Source: Stieleria sp. JC731 (GTDB taxonomy: Bacteria; Planctomycetota; Planctomycetia; Pirellulales; Pirellulaceae). Taken from it: a stretch of DNA of 64,000 nucleotides. Of this stretch, positions 9,635 to 18,066 are shown piece after piece; the first letter of the stretch is position 1, and each line of letters starts with the position of its first letter. The stretch is taken from positions 1,528,021 to 1,592,020 of the forward strand of contig NZ_JAJKFQ010000011.1 in NCBI RefSeq assembly GCF_020966635.1. The letters run 5' to 3'. The translations under genes and the position numbers were made by a program. The notes under the pieces were generated by a model. The model made no database searches. It was not told where the DNA came from and saw only the letters and a list, made by a program, of their open reading frames with translations.

Positions 9635-11889
9635 CGTAGGCCTCCTGCCGTTCGTCGTTTGGCGAGCAGGTTTTGTTGAAGCCACAATTCGCCGACCAAG
9701 GCGACCAAAAGCACAGCCCACAACCATCGCCAGATTTCACGACCAAACGATCGTGATCGATCGGCTGCCTGTAAAGCGTCAGCGTTGTCAAATGACGCAG
9801 CACCCAGTGTCTCTCTCAATCGGGCAACTTGCTGAGATCCGGCTCCGATCAAGTTGGACTCAATCGAATCGACAGTGACCAATCGAAGGACACTCGTCGT
9901 GTGGGGATCGCCTTGCGTCGATGACTGTTTCTCGCGGCGTCCGACAGAGTACAGCCCTTCTTGGTAAGTCTCGGTAAAACGTACCGGTTGACCATTCGAC
10001 GGTGGCGAGATTTCGCGTTCGCCTGATGGCGATTTGACAATCCAGGTGTAAGACGCGGGATCAAGCGATTGGTCTGTGGCTTCAAACTGTGACTGTGGGA
10101 TCACAAGCGGCAATCCAACAGAGGATGTCGCGTCGGTCTGTTTGCCGGCAAGGTCTAAGACCATTTGGCCGATCAGAGGCAAAAAGATCGGGCGAAGCGG
10201 AAGGTTGCTCCACTGATTGTTGGCCGTCAATGCGAACTGGACAACGTTGCCTTCACCGACCTGGGCCGAAACGGCCAACGCTTTTCCGTCAGTGGTTTGC
10301 ATGAGCACGCGGCGGTTTGCAAAGGTGTCGGACTCGGTGGTGGGATCCAGCGTCAGCTGGCGAAACGCATAAACGTCCACATCCGAAAAAGGGTTGCCGT
10401 CACCGGAAAAAATCGTCCACGGTTCGTATTGGCGACTTGGGTTATCAATCGAGAACTGATCGACCGGTTGGCCGTTTTCGTCCAACGCTGCTTCTAAGGT
10501 GCTATCAAGCTGTGCAGGAAAATGAAGCGTTGCAGTCTTTCCGATCCAGTCACGATTGTATGTTTCGGTAACAACGTCTGGACCATCAAATACGATCAAC
10601 GAGCCGCCTTGATTGACGAAGTCGGCCAGGCGAGATTGATCCGTATCGCTCAGTCGATCGACATTGGTTAACGCGACGACGTCCGGTGCTGACTCGGACA
10701 TCATTTCATGAAGCCGGCGTAATGGGATCGTTGTCGAGCGAATCGGATCGGGACGGTCGTCACCTCCGAATGCGAATGGGCTCAGTGCGATCGCAAGATA
10801 GTCCGCATGCCCTTCGAGAGAACGGCGGCTTGGTTTTCCATCAACAATCAGCACATTGATCTCTGGCATGACTTCGACGAGTGTGCTGCGTCGATTGTCG
10901 TCGATCAACATGTCGACCCGATCGATCATTGCCGTCACTTGATGAATGCCGGGCTGATCGATGGTCTGTGTCAATCGGTTCGTCACACTGCTCTTTGCGT
11001 CAATAGAAATCGTACGCGGATCCAACGGTTGTCCGTCGATTGACCAAGTCAGCCGGACATCGTTGGCTGGTACCTCGCCGGAGTTGCGGATCGTCGCCGA
11101 ATAGACGCCTGACCGCTCGCGAACGACAACGGGCGAGACGACTTCAACAGCATCAATAGACACGTTGTTCAGTTCGGCCCATTGAGGTGTCAATTCGAGA
11201 AAATCGAAGATCGTTTCGTTTGCCGAATCGGTTCCTGATTGAACTTCGGTCGCCAGACGCTGGGCCATTTCCAGCGTCGAAACGTCAATCGTGTGTTCCT
11301 GAAAATCACTGACCAACAAAATTTGCCGCCGAGGGTACGAAGCGTCTTGTGATGCGACGACTGCGGCATCAAGCAATTGACCGATCGATACGGGGCCGCC
11401 GATCGCTTTGACGCCACGCAGTTTGTTGACAGCTTCAGCGACACCCATTTTTGGCGCGATCGCGGATACTCGTGACGAACGGACCAACATCACTTCGTCC
11501 CGCCTCGATAGCTCACCGAGCACCTTGCGCAATTCTTCTTTCGCTGATTCGATCAGGGGAGATCCTCCCGTGGCTGTCAGTGACATGCTTCGTGAATCGT
11601 CCAGTGCGATGATCAGCGTCTTGGGGGCATCACCCGCAAGGGCTTTAAGTCCCGTCCAAACCGGTCGAGCCAAACAGAGGGCTAGCAACACCGGGATCAG
11701 GCAGCGGATCAAAAGCAACAACAGATTGGTCACTTGCATCCTTCGGCGATTGACCCGAATCACATTGTCGAGCAGGTGCATCGCCCCCCAGTCCAATGTC
11801 TTAAACCTGCTTCGAAAAAAGAGATGAATGACCAACGGGATCGAGAATGCTAATGCGCCGAAGGCTAAGATTCCGTTCAACAGATTCAT
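9631..11889 (-). CDS. BatA-domain vWA membrane protein
   Basis: 752 residues from the ATG at 11889, which overlaps the DUF58 stop as ATGA (11886-11889). The N-terminus is a classic BatA domain: a first membrane helix, IPLVIHLFFRSRFKTLDWGAM, then a second helix (about 54-74). A vWA domain begins at about 90 with metal-ion site DDSRS (97-101). Ig-like and amidotransferase-like segments follow (GGSLIVFDGPD), with a C-terminal membrane helix before LLAKRRTAGGLR. Homologues in Bacteroides (BatA/B) and the wider DUF58-MoxR group are linked to envelope stress and complex assembly. It overlaps the next vWA gene by ATGA (9631-9634), so the two products are probably made in a fixed ratio. Confidence 0.87.
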   Translation of the reverse strand: MNLLNGILAFGALAFSIPLVIHLFFRSRFKTLDWGAMHLLDNVIRVNRRRMQVTNLLLLLIRCLIPVLLALCLARPVWTGLKALAGDAPKTLIIALDDSRSMSLTATGGSPLIESAKEELRKVLGELSRRDEVMLVRSSRVSAIAPKMGVAEAVNKLRGVKAIGGPVSIGQLLDAAVVASQDASYPRRQILLVSDFQEHTIDVSTLEMAQRLATEVQSGTDSANETIFDFLELTPQWAELNNVSIDAVEVVSPVVVRERSGVYSATIRNSGEVPANDVRLTWSIDGQPLDPRTISIDAKSSVTNRLTQTIDQPGIHQVTAMIDRVDMLIDDNRRSTLVEVMPEINVLIVDGKPSRRSLEGHADYLAIALSPFAFGGDDRPDPIRSTTIPLRRLHEMMSESAPDVVALTNVDRLSDTDQSRLADFVNQGGSLIVFDGPDVVTETYNRDWIGKTATLHFPAQLDSTLEAALDENGQPVDQFSIDNPSRQYEPWTIFSGDGNPFSDVDVYAFRQLTLDPTTESDTFANRRVLMQTTDGKALAVSAQVGEGNVVQFALTANNQWSNLPLRPIFLPLIGQMVLDLAGKQTDATSSVGLPLVIPQSQFEATDQSLDPASYTWIVKSPSGEREISPPSNGQPVRFTETYQEGLYSVGRREKQSSTQGDPHTTSVLRLVTVDSIESNLIGAGSQQVARLRETLGAASFDNADALQAADRSRSFGREIWRWLWAVLLVALVGELWLQQNLLAKRRTAGGLR

Positions 11890-12794
11890 CGAGACATCCT
11901 CCGTCTTGCCGCGACGTATTCGTGCAAAACATCGACGAAGGATTGGTCCGTTTGAATCGGTACCAGGTCGACACGACTGCGGCGACATGCCTCTTTTAAT
12001 TGGCTGTTGTGTTCCTCAAGACGTTTCCGATACGCGTCGGCCAGCACAGATGCGTCAACGGTTTGTTCGGGCGATGATTGTTCAAGATCTTTGAACTGGA
12101 TGCGACCGCTGAATGGAAAGTCAACTTCATCGGGATCCAAGATCTGAAAGAAAATGACTTCGTGTCCCGCCGCACGAAACTGTGCAAGTGATCGCGATAG
12201 CGAGTCGATATCACCCATCGAGTCGGAAAGGATCGCAACGAGTCCTCGGCGTCCCAGTTTGGGAACGACTTTGCGGAACACACTGCCTAAATCCGTTTCG
12301 CGTCGATCATGGTTCGCTAACAATCCCGTTAATATCGCGCGAAGGTGCGAGGGTCGACTTCGTAGCGGAACGAGTTGTCGGACGTCGTTATCAAATGTGA
12401 TCAGTCCGACAGGGTCTTGCTGGCCTAGCAAAAAGTAGGCGATAGCGGCAGAAAGTCGGACCGCATAATCTCGCTTGGTTAATCCATCAACACTTCGAGT
12501 TCCGCCGTATTCCATTGACCCGCTTTGATCGACCAAGATGGTGCATCGAAGATTGGTTTCTTCTTCGTATTGGCGGATGTACAGTCGATCGCTTTTGCCG
12601 TAGACCTTCCAGTCGATGTTCTTTAGCTCGTCACCTTGAACATATTGGCGATGCTCTTTGAATTCGACACTGAACCCTTTGTGGGGTGAACGGTGTCTTC
12701 CGCTGCAGTAGCCTTCAACGACATCACGTGCCAGCATTTGAAGTCGTGCAACCCGCGAAAGTTCTTTCGGTTTTACAAAGTCCAGTATTCGCAT
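11886..12794 (-). CDS. DUF58 domain protein
   Basis: 302 residues. It contains the full DUF58 core at about 36-80 (HRSPHKGFSVEF, YVQGDELKNIDWKVYGKSD, RQYEEE) followed by a vWA-like fold with an intact metal site DQSGS at 89-93. It has no signal peptide and is probably cytoplasmic. DUF58 proteins usually act with a MoxR AAA+ ATPase encoded immediately upstream; here the next gene upstream is rarD on the opposite strand, so MoxR must act from elsewhere or has been lost from the locus. It is the first gene of the minus-strand operon. No convincing Shine-Dalgarno is seen before the ATG. Confidence 0.9.
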   Translation of the reverse strand: MRILDFVKPKELSRVARLQMLARDVVEGYCSGRHRSPHKGFSVEFKEHRQYVQGDELKNIDWKVYGKSDRLYIRQYEEETNLRCTILVDQSGSMEYGGTRSVDGLTKRDYAVRLSAAIAYFLLGQQDPVGLITFDNDVRQLVPLRSRPSHLRAILTGLLANHDRRETDLGSVFRKVVPKLGRRGLVAILSDSMGDIDSLSRSLAQFRAAGHEVIFFQILDPDEVDFPFSGRIQFKDLEQSSPEQTVDASVLADAYRKRLEEHNSQLKEACRRSRVDLVPIQTDQSFVDVLHEYVAARRRMSR

Positions 12795-12965
12795 TGGCGA
12801 AATGGTGCGACAGGTTTGGAAAGTGGGAAGCAGGGAGGGTAGGTGAATGCCAGAAAGATCGCAGTTTCATTGTCAGCTTGTTAGCCCGGCATGGTATTCC
12901 CGTTCATTGTAAGCAATTTTGCATCCCGCTAGTTCTCGTTTGTCCCCTCCCGTCGGGGAGCACGC

Positions 12966-13892
12966 ATGTTGAATCCTACACAGCTCGGCTTTTTGTTCGC
13001 GATTACTGCCAACGTAATTTGGGGGCTATTCCCGATTTACTGGGCATTCTTGCGGCACATGCCGGCCGTTGAGCTGGTCTCGCACCGAATTGCCTGGGCA
13101 TTTGCTTTCTCGGTTGTGATCGCCGCGATCCGGTTTTTCACGGTCAATCAGGATATTCGCAAAGAGCTGCTGGCGAACATTTTTCGCTGGAAAACCTGGG
13201 CGTTGTACTCCGCATCGGCAGTGCTAATCGCGATCAATTGGTTGGCATTTTTATGGGCGGTGACTCACGACCAAGTTCTGCTGTCGTCATTGGGGTACTA
13301 TATCAACCCCCTTTTCAACGTCTTGTTGGGCGTGATCGTTCTGGGGGAAACCCTGCGGACATCGCGATGGGTCGCGATTGGATTCGCAACCGTTGGCGTG
13401 ACCATCATGGCAGTCGGCACCGGCGAGATTCCTTGGGTGTCGTTGATCATGGCGTCTTCGTTTGCCGGATACGCACTGCTGAAAAAGAAAGCCGGACTGG
13501 ACGTTTTGTACGGCCTGTTATTGGAAACGATTGTCTTGATCGTCCCGACTATCTTTTATCTCGGTTGGTTGCAATCCACTGGCGATGCGACATTCGGGAA
13601 TATCAGTTTGGGGACCGATTGCCTACTGATTTTGGGCGGGCTGTTGACGCTACTTCCTCTCGCCCTCTTTTCAGCGGCAACCCAGCGAGTGCCCTTGTCG
13701 ATCATTGGTGTTTTGCAATACGTCGGGCCCACGCTGCAGTTTATCGTGGGTGTCGCGTATTTTGGCGAATCGGTAAGCCTTCAGCGACTGATCGGTTTTG
13801 CATTCGTTTGGACTGGTGTTGCTATCTTTCTGTACAAGAGGAAACCACAGCCAGCTCCTAGCAGCGCAATCCTTGGAACATACGGCCGCTGA
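12966..13892 (+). CDS. rarD: EamA-family transporter RarD
   Basis: 308 residues with about ten membrane helices in two EamA repeats. RarD-type features are visible: an N-terminal helix with IWGLFPIYW, then VELVSHRIAWAF, INWLAFLWAV, SLGYYINPLFNVLLGVIVLGE in the first half, and VPLSIIGVLQYVGPTLQFIVG in the second. Length is normal for the family. A strong GGGGAG Shine-Dalgarno (12955-12960) lies 5 nt before the ATG. The substrate is unknown; the name comes from a chloramphenicol-related phenotype in enteric bacteria. It is divergent from the DUF58 operon with 171 bp between them and is probably monocistronic. Confidence 0.9.
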   Translation: MLNPTQLGFLFAITANVIWGLFPIYWAFLRHMPAVELVSHRIAWAFAFSVVIAAIRFFTVNQDIRKELLANIFRWKTWALYSASAVLIAINWLAFLWAVTHDQVLLSSLGYYINPLFNVLLGVIVLGETLRTSRWVAIGFATVGVTIMAVGTGEIPWVSLIMASSFAGYALLKKKAGLDVLYGLLLETIVLIVPTIFYLGWLQSTGDATFGNISLGTDCLLILGGLLTLLPLALFSAATQRVPLSIIGVLQYVGPTLQFIVGVAYFGESVSLQRLIGFAFVWTGVAIFLYKRKPQPAPSSAILGTYGR

Positions 13893-14035
13893 TCTTACCG
13901 TTTCAGTCCTAGCTAAAACGTACGAGCGTCGACTTTTGGACTCGCACAAAGCCTAAGGCGAGAAACCCAAGAGTCGGCTCCGCGGTCGGCGGATTGCGTG
14001 ATGTTGCGAGCCCTAAATGGATCGATTGCGGATCA

Positions 14036-14055
14036 GATTCTTTGTTCAAAGAATC
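14036..14055. promoter_or_regulatory. Perfect inverted repeat upstream of the DUF1919 gene
   Basis: GATTCTTTG and its exact complement CAAAGAATC face each other across two bases, 123 bp before the DUF1919 start and 144 bp after the rarD stop. With no T-run after it, it fits a dimeric-repressor site better than a terminator. No matching regulator is recognised. Confidence 0.4.
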
Positions 14056-14177
14056 ATGACTCGCCTCAACGGTCGATCGCGCTATGATGAGCCGGTGGGC
14101 CGCATCGGTTCACGCCTGTCCAATCGGGTTCGTATTGCTCTCGTACAGCTCGCCGCTTTTCACGTCTTATCACGGCC

Positions 14178-14867
14178 ATGCAAACACTTGCAAAATCACT
14201 GCTGAAACGACGCGAAGCTCTTGCGCATTACTATTCACGAAAGTTGCTCCCTGATTCGTTCAGTATCATCAGTGATGACTGTTGGGGAGGCCAGATCTAT
14301 CGGCAGCTAAAGCTTCCTTACACGACACCGACTGTGGGGCTTTTTGTCGAGCCATCTGGCTACCTTGATTTTGTCGAAGCGATCTTGGCGAAGCGAACCG
14401 AGACCCTGACATTCATTGACAGCGACGAAGCGTATCCGGTCGCGACGTTTGCCGGTATTCCGTTGCATTTCATGCATTACCACTCCGAAGACGAGGCGCG
14501 TGATAAGTTCAGTCGACGGATCAGCCGAATCGATTGGAATCATTTGTTGGTCAAAATTGATTTCGGAAAGGACGGATACACCGAATCCGATACCGAGCGT
14601 TGGAACCAACTTCGGTTGGAGCATGCTGTTGCGCTTTATTCGCCTACCGTTAGGGTTCCATCATCCGGGATCTACAACGGAGTACTAATCGAAGACTGGA
14701 TCATCGACGGTGCATCCATGTTCAATCAGTCACGGCGATACTTCGATGTCTTCCAATGGATTCGCACGGGACAGGTTCGAAACCAAATCAGTTATCGATT
14801 GGCAAACTCACTTCTGCTGGACCCGTCTTCGCCGGGTCGATTGCGACGACGGATCAAGAATTCATAG
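14178..14867 (+). CDS. DUF1919 family protein, probable exopolysaccharide enzyme
   Basis: 229 residues. The N-terminal segment FSIISDDCWGGQIYRQLKLPY followed by TPTVGLFVEPSGYLDF matches the DUF1919 signature (normally an IISNNCWGG..Y..L.L.Y.SPTVGLF pattern). Members are encoded in polysaccharide clusters and are often described as exopolysaccharide or glycan biosynthesis proteins, but no biochemical activity is established from the sequence. There is no signal peptide. No polysaccharide genes are adjacent, so it looks like an isolated copy. The start at 14178 keeps about 25 residues ahead of the motif; no strong Shine-Dalgarno is visible. Confidence 0.8.
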   Translation: MQTLAKSLLKRREALAHYYSRKLLPDSFSIISDDCWGGQIYRQLKLPYTTPTVGLFVEPSGYLDFVEAILAKRTETLTFIDSDEAYPVATFAGIPLHFMHYHSEDEARDKFSRRISRIDWNHLLVKIDFGKDGYTESDTERWNQLRLEHAVALYSPTVRVPSSGIYNGVLIEDWIIDGASMFNQSRRYFDVFQWIRTGQVRNQISYRLANSLLLDPSSPGRLRRRIKNS

Positions 14868-15051
14868 ACAGATTCTTGCTTGCCAGTGCTCATAACCACC
14901 ACTGCGACGGGAAGTGAATCTTTCGATCGAGTCACATTGATTTTTGTCTGCAGGGTCTGGCGTTCGTAGGGGATTTTTGAAGCATTCGGATTAGAGTACC
15001 ATTCGCAGGTCGAATGACCCGAATTGAAATCACAAACGAATAGCTGATCGG

Positions 15052-15408
15052 ATGACAAAGATCTTTCACAATCCCCGTTGCAGCAAATCTCGCGAGGCTG
15101 TCGAGTTGCTCCGCAGCAGAGACATCGAATTCCAAGAAGTACGCTACTTGGACGATCCGCCATCGGCCAAAGAACTGAAGCAAGTTGTGAAGATGTTGGG
15201 CATCAAGCCAGCCGATCTCGTTCGGCGAAAGGAAAAGCTTTTCAAAGAGTTACAGCTGGAAGACCAGAAATTGTCCGACAAAAAGTGGATTGAAATCATG
15301 GTCGAAAATCCAAAGTTGATCGAACGTCCGATTGTCATTCACAACGAACACGCCGCAATCGGTCGACCGATCGAGAAGATAGTCGAGCTACTCGATTCAG
15401 ATGGTTAG
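15052..15408 (+). CDS. arsC: ArsC-family arsenate reductase (glutaredoxin type)
   Basis: 118 residues, the usual length. The thioredoxin-like fold begins with FHNPRCSKSRE; Cys10 is the expected catalytic cysteine. The anion-binding arginines of E. coli ArsC have counterparts: Arg92 in RPIVIHN, Arg105 in IGRPIE, and Arg58 or Arg59. It would reduce arsenate to arsenite using glutathione and glutaredoxin, although YffB/Spx-type relatives with the same fold do other thiol chemistry. No arsR, arsB or acr3 gene is nearby, so a role in arsenic resistance is not supported by context. Confidence 0.83.
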   Translation: MTKIFHNPRCSKSREAVELLRSRDIEFQEVRYLDDPPSAKELKQVVKMLGIKPADLVRRKEKLFKELQLEDQKLSDKKWIEIMVENPKLIERPIVIHNEHAAIGRPIEKIVELLDSDG

Positions 15409-15609
15409 CATGGCTTTCCGAGTTCGGGCATGCGAAGTTTGATGATTTGCGATGGTCGGCTCAAGCTATTTCAAACTGCAGCTGTGAATCGCATTGCAGA
15501 AATGGGCAGTGCACATCGGTGGTGTTCGAGTGACTATATTCGGGAGCGGCGGTGGGTCGAAGTTCGGCGTTGCTGCTGATTCTTCGAACCAAATCATGCA
15601 GTCACTTGA

Positions 15610-18066
15610 ATGGAAAACGCGTTTGTTTATCGCTCCATTGCAGTCCTCATCTCTAGTTGCATCGGCCGAGGATTAACCTGGGAAATAGCGCGACAGGTTG
15701 TCTGTTTTGCGGCCTTTCTGCTGCTGGTGATATTGGCGAGCAGTGGTGTCTGTATTGCTGAAGAGCCATTCGTCATCGCATTCGACCGCTTCGGTCAGCA
15801 TGATGAGATCGACAAAGCCACCAGTGGTGCTCTGTTGGTGAGTGAACTGAACTGTGTTGCTTGTCACGATTCAGATGATCCTTGGTTGCAACCCAAAGGT
15901 GGCCCTCGATTAGAAGGTGCCGGGAACCGAATTCAGTCAGAATGGATCCGCGAATTTCTTCAATCTCCCCATGCCGCGAAGCCTGGCACAACGATGCCGG
16001 ATGTCTTAAGTCAGCTTCCCAGCGGACAGCGAGACGAGGCGATTGAATCTTTGGTGGCGTTTTTGTCCTCAAGGCAAAAGGAATTCACGCAGCCGAAAGC
16101 GGGTGGCGCACTCCCGGTCATCCATCAGTTCTGGAATCATGGTGACACGCAACGTGGAAAACAGTTGTTCCACACGATTGGTTGCGTTGCGTGTCATCAG
16201 CCCAGTCGGGATTTCGATACCGCCGAAGCGACTCCTTCAGCAATCGATGAACTAATCGAACAGCTTGATGCCGACGAATTGGAAGACCTTGGACTTGCAT
16301 CTGCAGCACGTCGGGTTCAGTCAATTCCACTGCCTGATCTTTCGGCAAAATACTCCTACCAGTCTTTAACCACATTTTTGTTGTGGCCACACGAAATCCG
16401 ACCCAACGCCAGGATGCCTTCGCTTCGGTTGTCGCCTGCAGAGTCAGCCGATATCGCTGCCTACTTAGTTGGCCTAGGAGACCCGTCTAAGACGCCGCAA
16501 GAAATTCGATCTCGAACATTCGCAGATGACTTGATCGCCAAGGGGGCAAAGCTATTTGCCGAACTGAACTGTCAACGCTGTCATCAAACTACAGATTTGC
16601 CCGATCAATCTGCTGGACGCCCTTTTCGCGAACTCGATTTCGAAGCGGACACGGGATGTCTAAACAATACTAGTGGTCGTTCGCCACGATACGGACTGAC
16701 GCAAATCCAAAAGGACGCGATCACGACGTTTGCGATAGCGGAAGAGGGTCCACTGGCAGATCCAGAGAACCAGATCCGTCATCGAATGTTGCAGCTGAAT
16801 TGTTTTGGGTGTCATGAGCGAGGCAGCATTGGGGGCGTTGGCCGATACCGAAAGCCATATTTCGAAACCTTTCATCATGTCGACCTCGGTGATGAAGGAC
16901 GCTTGCCACCGACTCTTCAAAAGGTAGAAAACAAGCTCAACTCGAACGTGCTTGCGAAAGTGTTTGATTCGAAGACCAGTTCGCATCGACCTTTCATGAA
17001 AGCGAGAATGCCTGCGTATTCTGCAGAGGCCGTGAAGCCGATCTTGTCTGGGTTGTCGAAGCTCGCAAGTGCATCTGATACCACGCATCTTGAACTTGGC
17101 GACGATTCAAAGAAGGCGATTGATGTGGGACGTGAGTTGGTTAACACCGGTTGTGTTCAATGCCACGCTTTCGGCGGTGAGTCGTTGCCAGGTGTCGTCG
17201 GAATCGATTTGCAACAGATTGATCAGCGAATTCGACCGGACTGGTTCTACGAATTTGTAAAGAACCCGAATGCGGTAAAAGAACGAACACGGATGCCAAC
17301 GTTTTTCCCCAACGGAGAAAGCAATCGCAAGGATTTATTGGACGGCGACGTCGATCGACAATTGGCCGCGATCTGGGCTTACCTCGGTAAATTGCCGGGT
17401 AGCGGACTTCCCCGTTCGATTGACGAGATACGGTCTGCGAACTTCGAACTGGTTCCGAACGAAAATCCAATCGTCCTGCGGACATTTATGGACGACGCTG
17501 GGACGCACGCGATCGCGGTCGGTTTTCGCCAGGAACTGAATTTTGCGTTTGATGCTGAACGGTTGCGGTTGGCTTTGATGTGGAAAGGGCGATTTCTTGA
17601 TGCGAAAGGAACCTGGTACGAGCGTTTTACTCCACCTGCCAATCCACTCGGAACGGAACGGATTGTTTTTCCGTTGAACGCGGGAAGGCTTTTGCCCGAT
17701 GAACGGGCGCAGTTCCGAGGTTACCGTTTAGACGAACACGGCGTCCCTACGTTCCTGTATAGGATTGGCGATCTTGATTTCACGGACAAGATATCGCCCA
17801 GTTCAGAGAAAAGCCTTAGACGCACAGTCACGATGACTCAGCTGAAATCATCAGCGAACAGATTGCAGCTTCACTTGCACAGCGGCAAAGAACTTCGTCT
17901 TGATGCTCGGAATCCTTTGTCTTGCACAGATGAACTTGGTTTGTCCGTTCGACTCCTGTCACCAGATTTGACAACTGAAATTCGGCAAGTCGATTTGATG
18001 AAGGTCTGGCTTCTGAAAGCTGCAACTGGAAACAAACAGAAGATTGAATTGGAGTATCAATGGTGA
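15610..18066 (+). CDS. Secreted multiheme c-type cytochrome, five CXXCH motifs
   Basis: 818 residues with an N-terminal membrane/signal segment (about 29-50). Five heme-attachment motifs are present: CVACH 82-86, CVACH 192-196, CQRCH 321-325, CFGCH 398-402 and CVQCH 515-519. Each lies in a cytochrome c-like module with downstream Met candidates (TTMP, ARMP, ARMP, TRMP), which suggests His/Met ligation in several. The C-terminal ~200 residues are a heme-free beta-rich domain. It probably carries electrons in the periplasm from the product of the next gene, whose start overlaps this stop by 7 nt. Planctomycetes have many such fused cytochrome/dehydrogenase systems for sulfated-polysaccharide and sugar oxidation, but the substrate here is unknown. 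Confidence 0.85.
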   Translation: MENAFVYRSIAVLISSCIGRGLTWEIARQVVCFAAFLLLVILASSGVCIAEEPFVIAFDRFGQHDEIDKATSGALLVSELNCVACHDSDDPWLQPKGGPRLEGAGNRIQSEWIREFLQSPHAAKPGTTMPDVLSQLPSGQRDEAIESLVAFLSSRQKEFTQPKAGGALPVIHQFWNHGDTQRGKQLFHTIGCVACHQPSRDFDTAEATPSAIDELIEQLDADELEDLGLASAARRVQSIPLPDLSAKYSYQSLTTFLLWPHEIRPNARMPSLRLSPAESADIAAYLVGLGDPSKTPQEIRSRTFADDLIAKGAKLFAELNCQRCHQTTDLPDQSAGRPFRELDFEADTGCLNNTSGRSPRYGLTQIQKDAITTFAIAEEGPLADPENQIRHRMLQLNCFGCHERGSIGGVGRYRKPYFETFHHVDLGDEGRLPPTLQKVENKLNSNVLAKVFDSKTSSHRPFMKARMPAYSAEAVKPILSGLSKLASASDTTHLELGDDSKKAIDVGRELVNTGCVQCHAFGGESLPGVVGIDLQQIDQRIRPDWFYEFVKNPNAVKERTRMPTFFPNGESNRKDLLDGDVDRQLAAIWAYLGKLPGSGLPRSIDEIRSANFELVPNENPIVLRTFMDDAGTHAIAVGFRQELNFAFDAERLRLALMWKGRFLDAKGTWYERFTPPANPLGTERIVFPLNAGRLLPDERAQFRGYRLDEHGVPTFLYRIGDLDFTDKISPSSEKSLRRTVTMTQLKSSANRLQLHLHSGKELRLDARNPLSCTDELGLSVRLLSPDLTTEIRQVDLMKVWLLKAATGNKQKIELEYQW

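Noticed and set aside
15052..15408. Arsenic-resistance operon around the ArsC-like gene
   Set aside because: No arsR, arsB, acr3 or arsM gene lies within the neighbouring 5 kb, and the flanking genes are unrelated.
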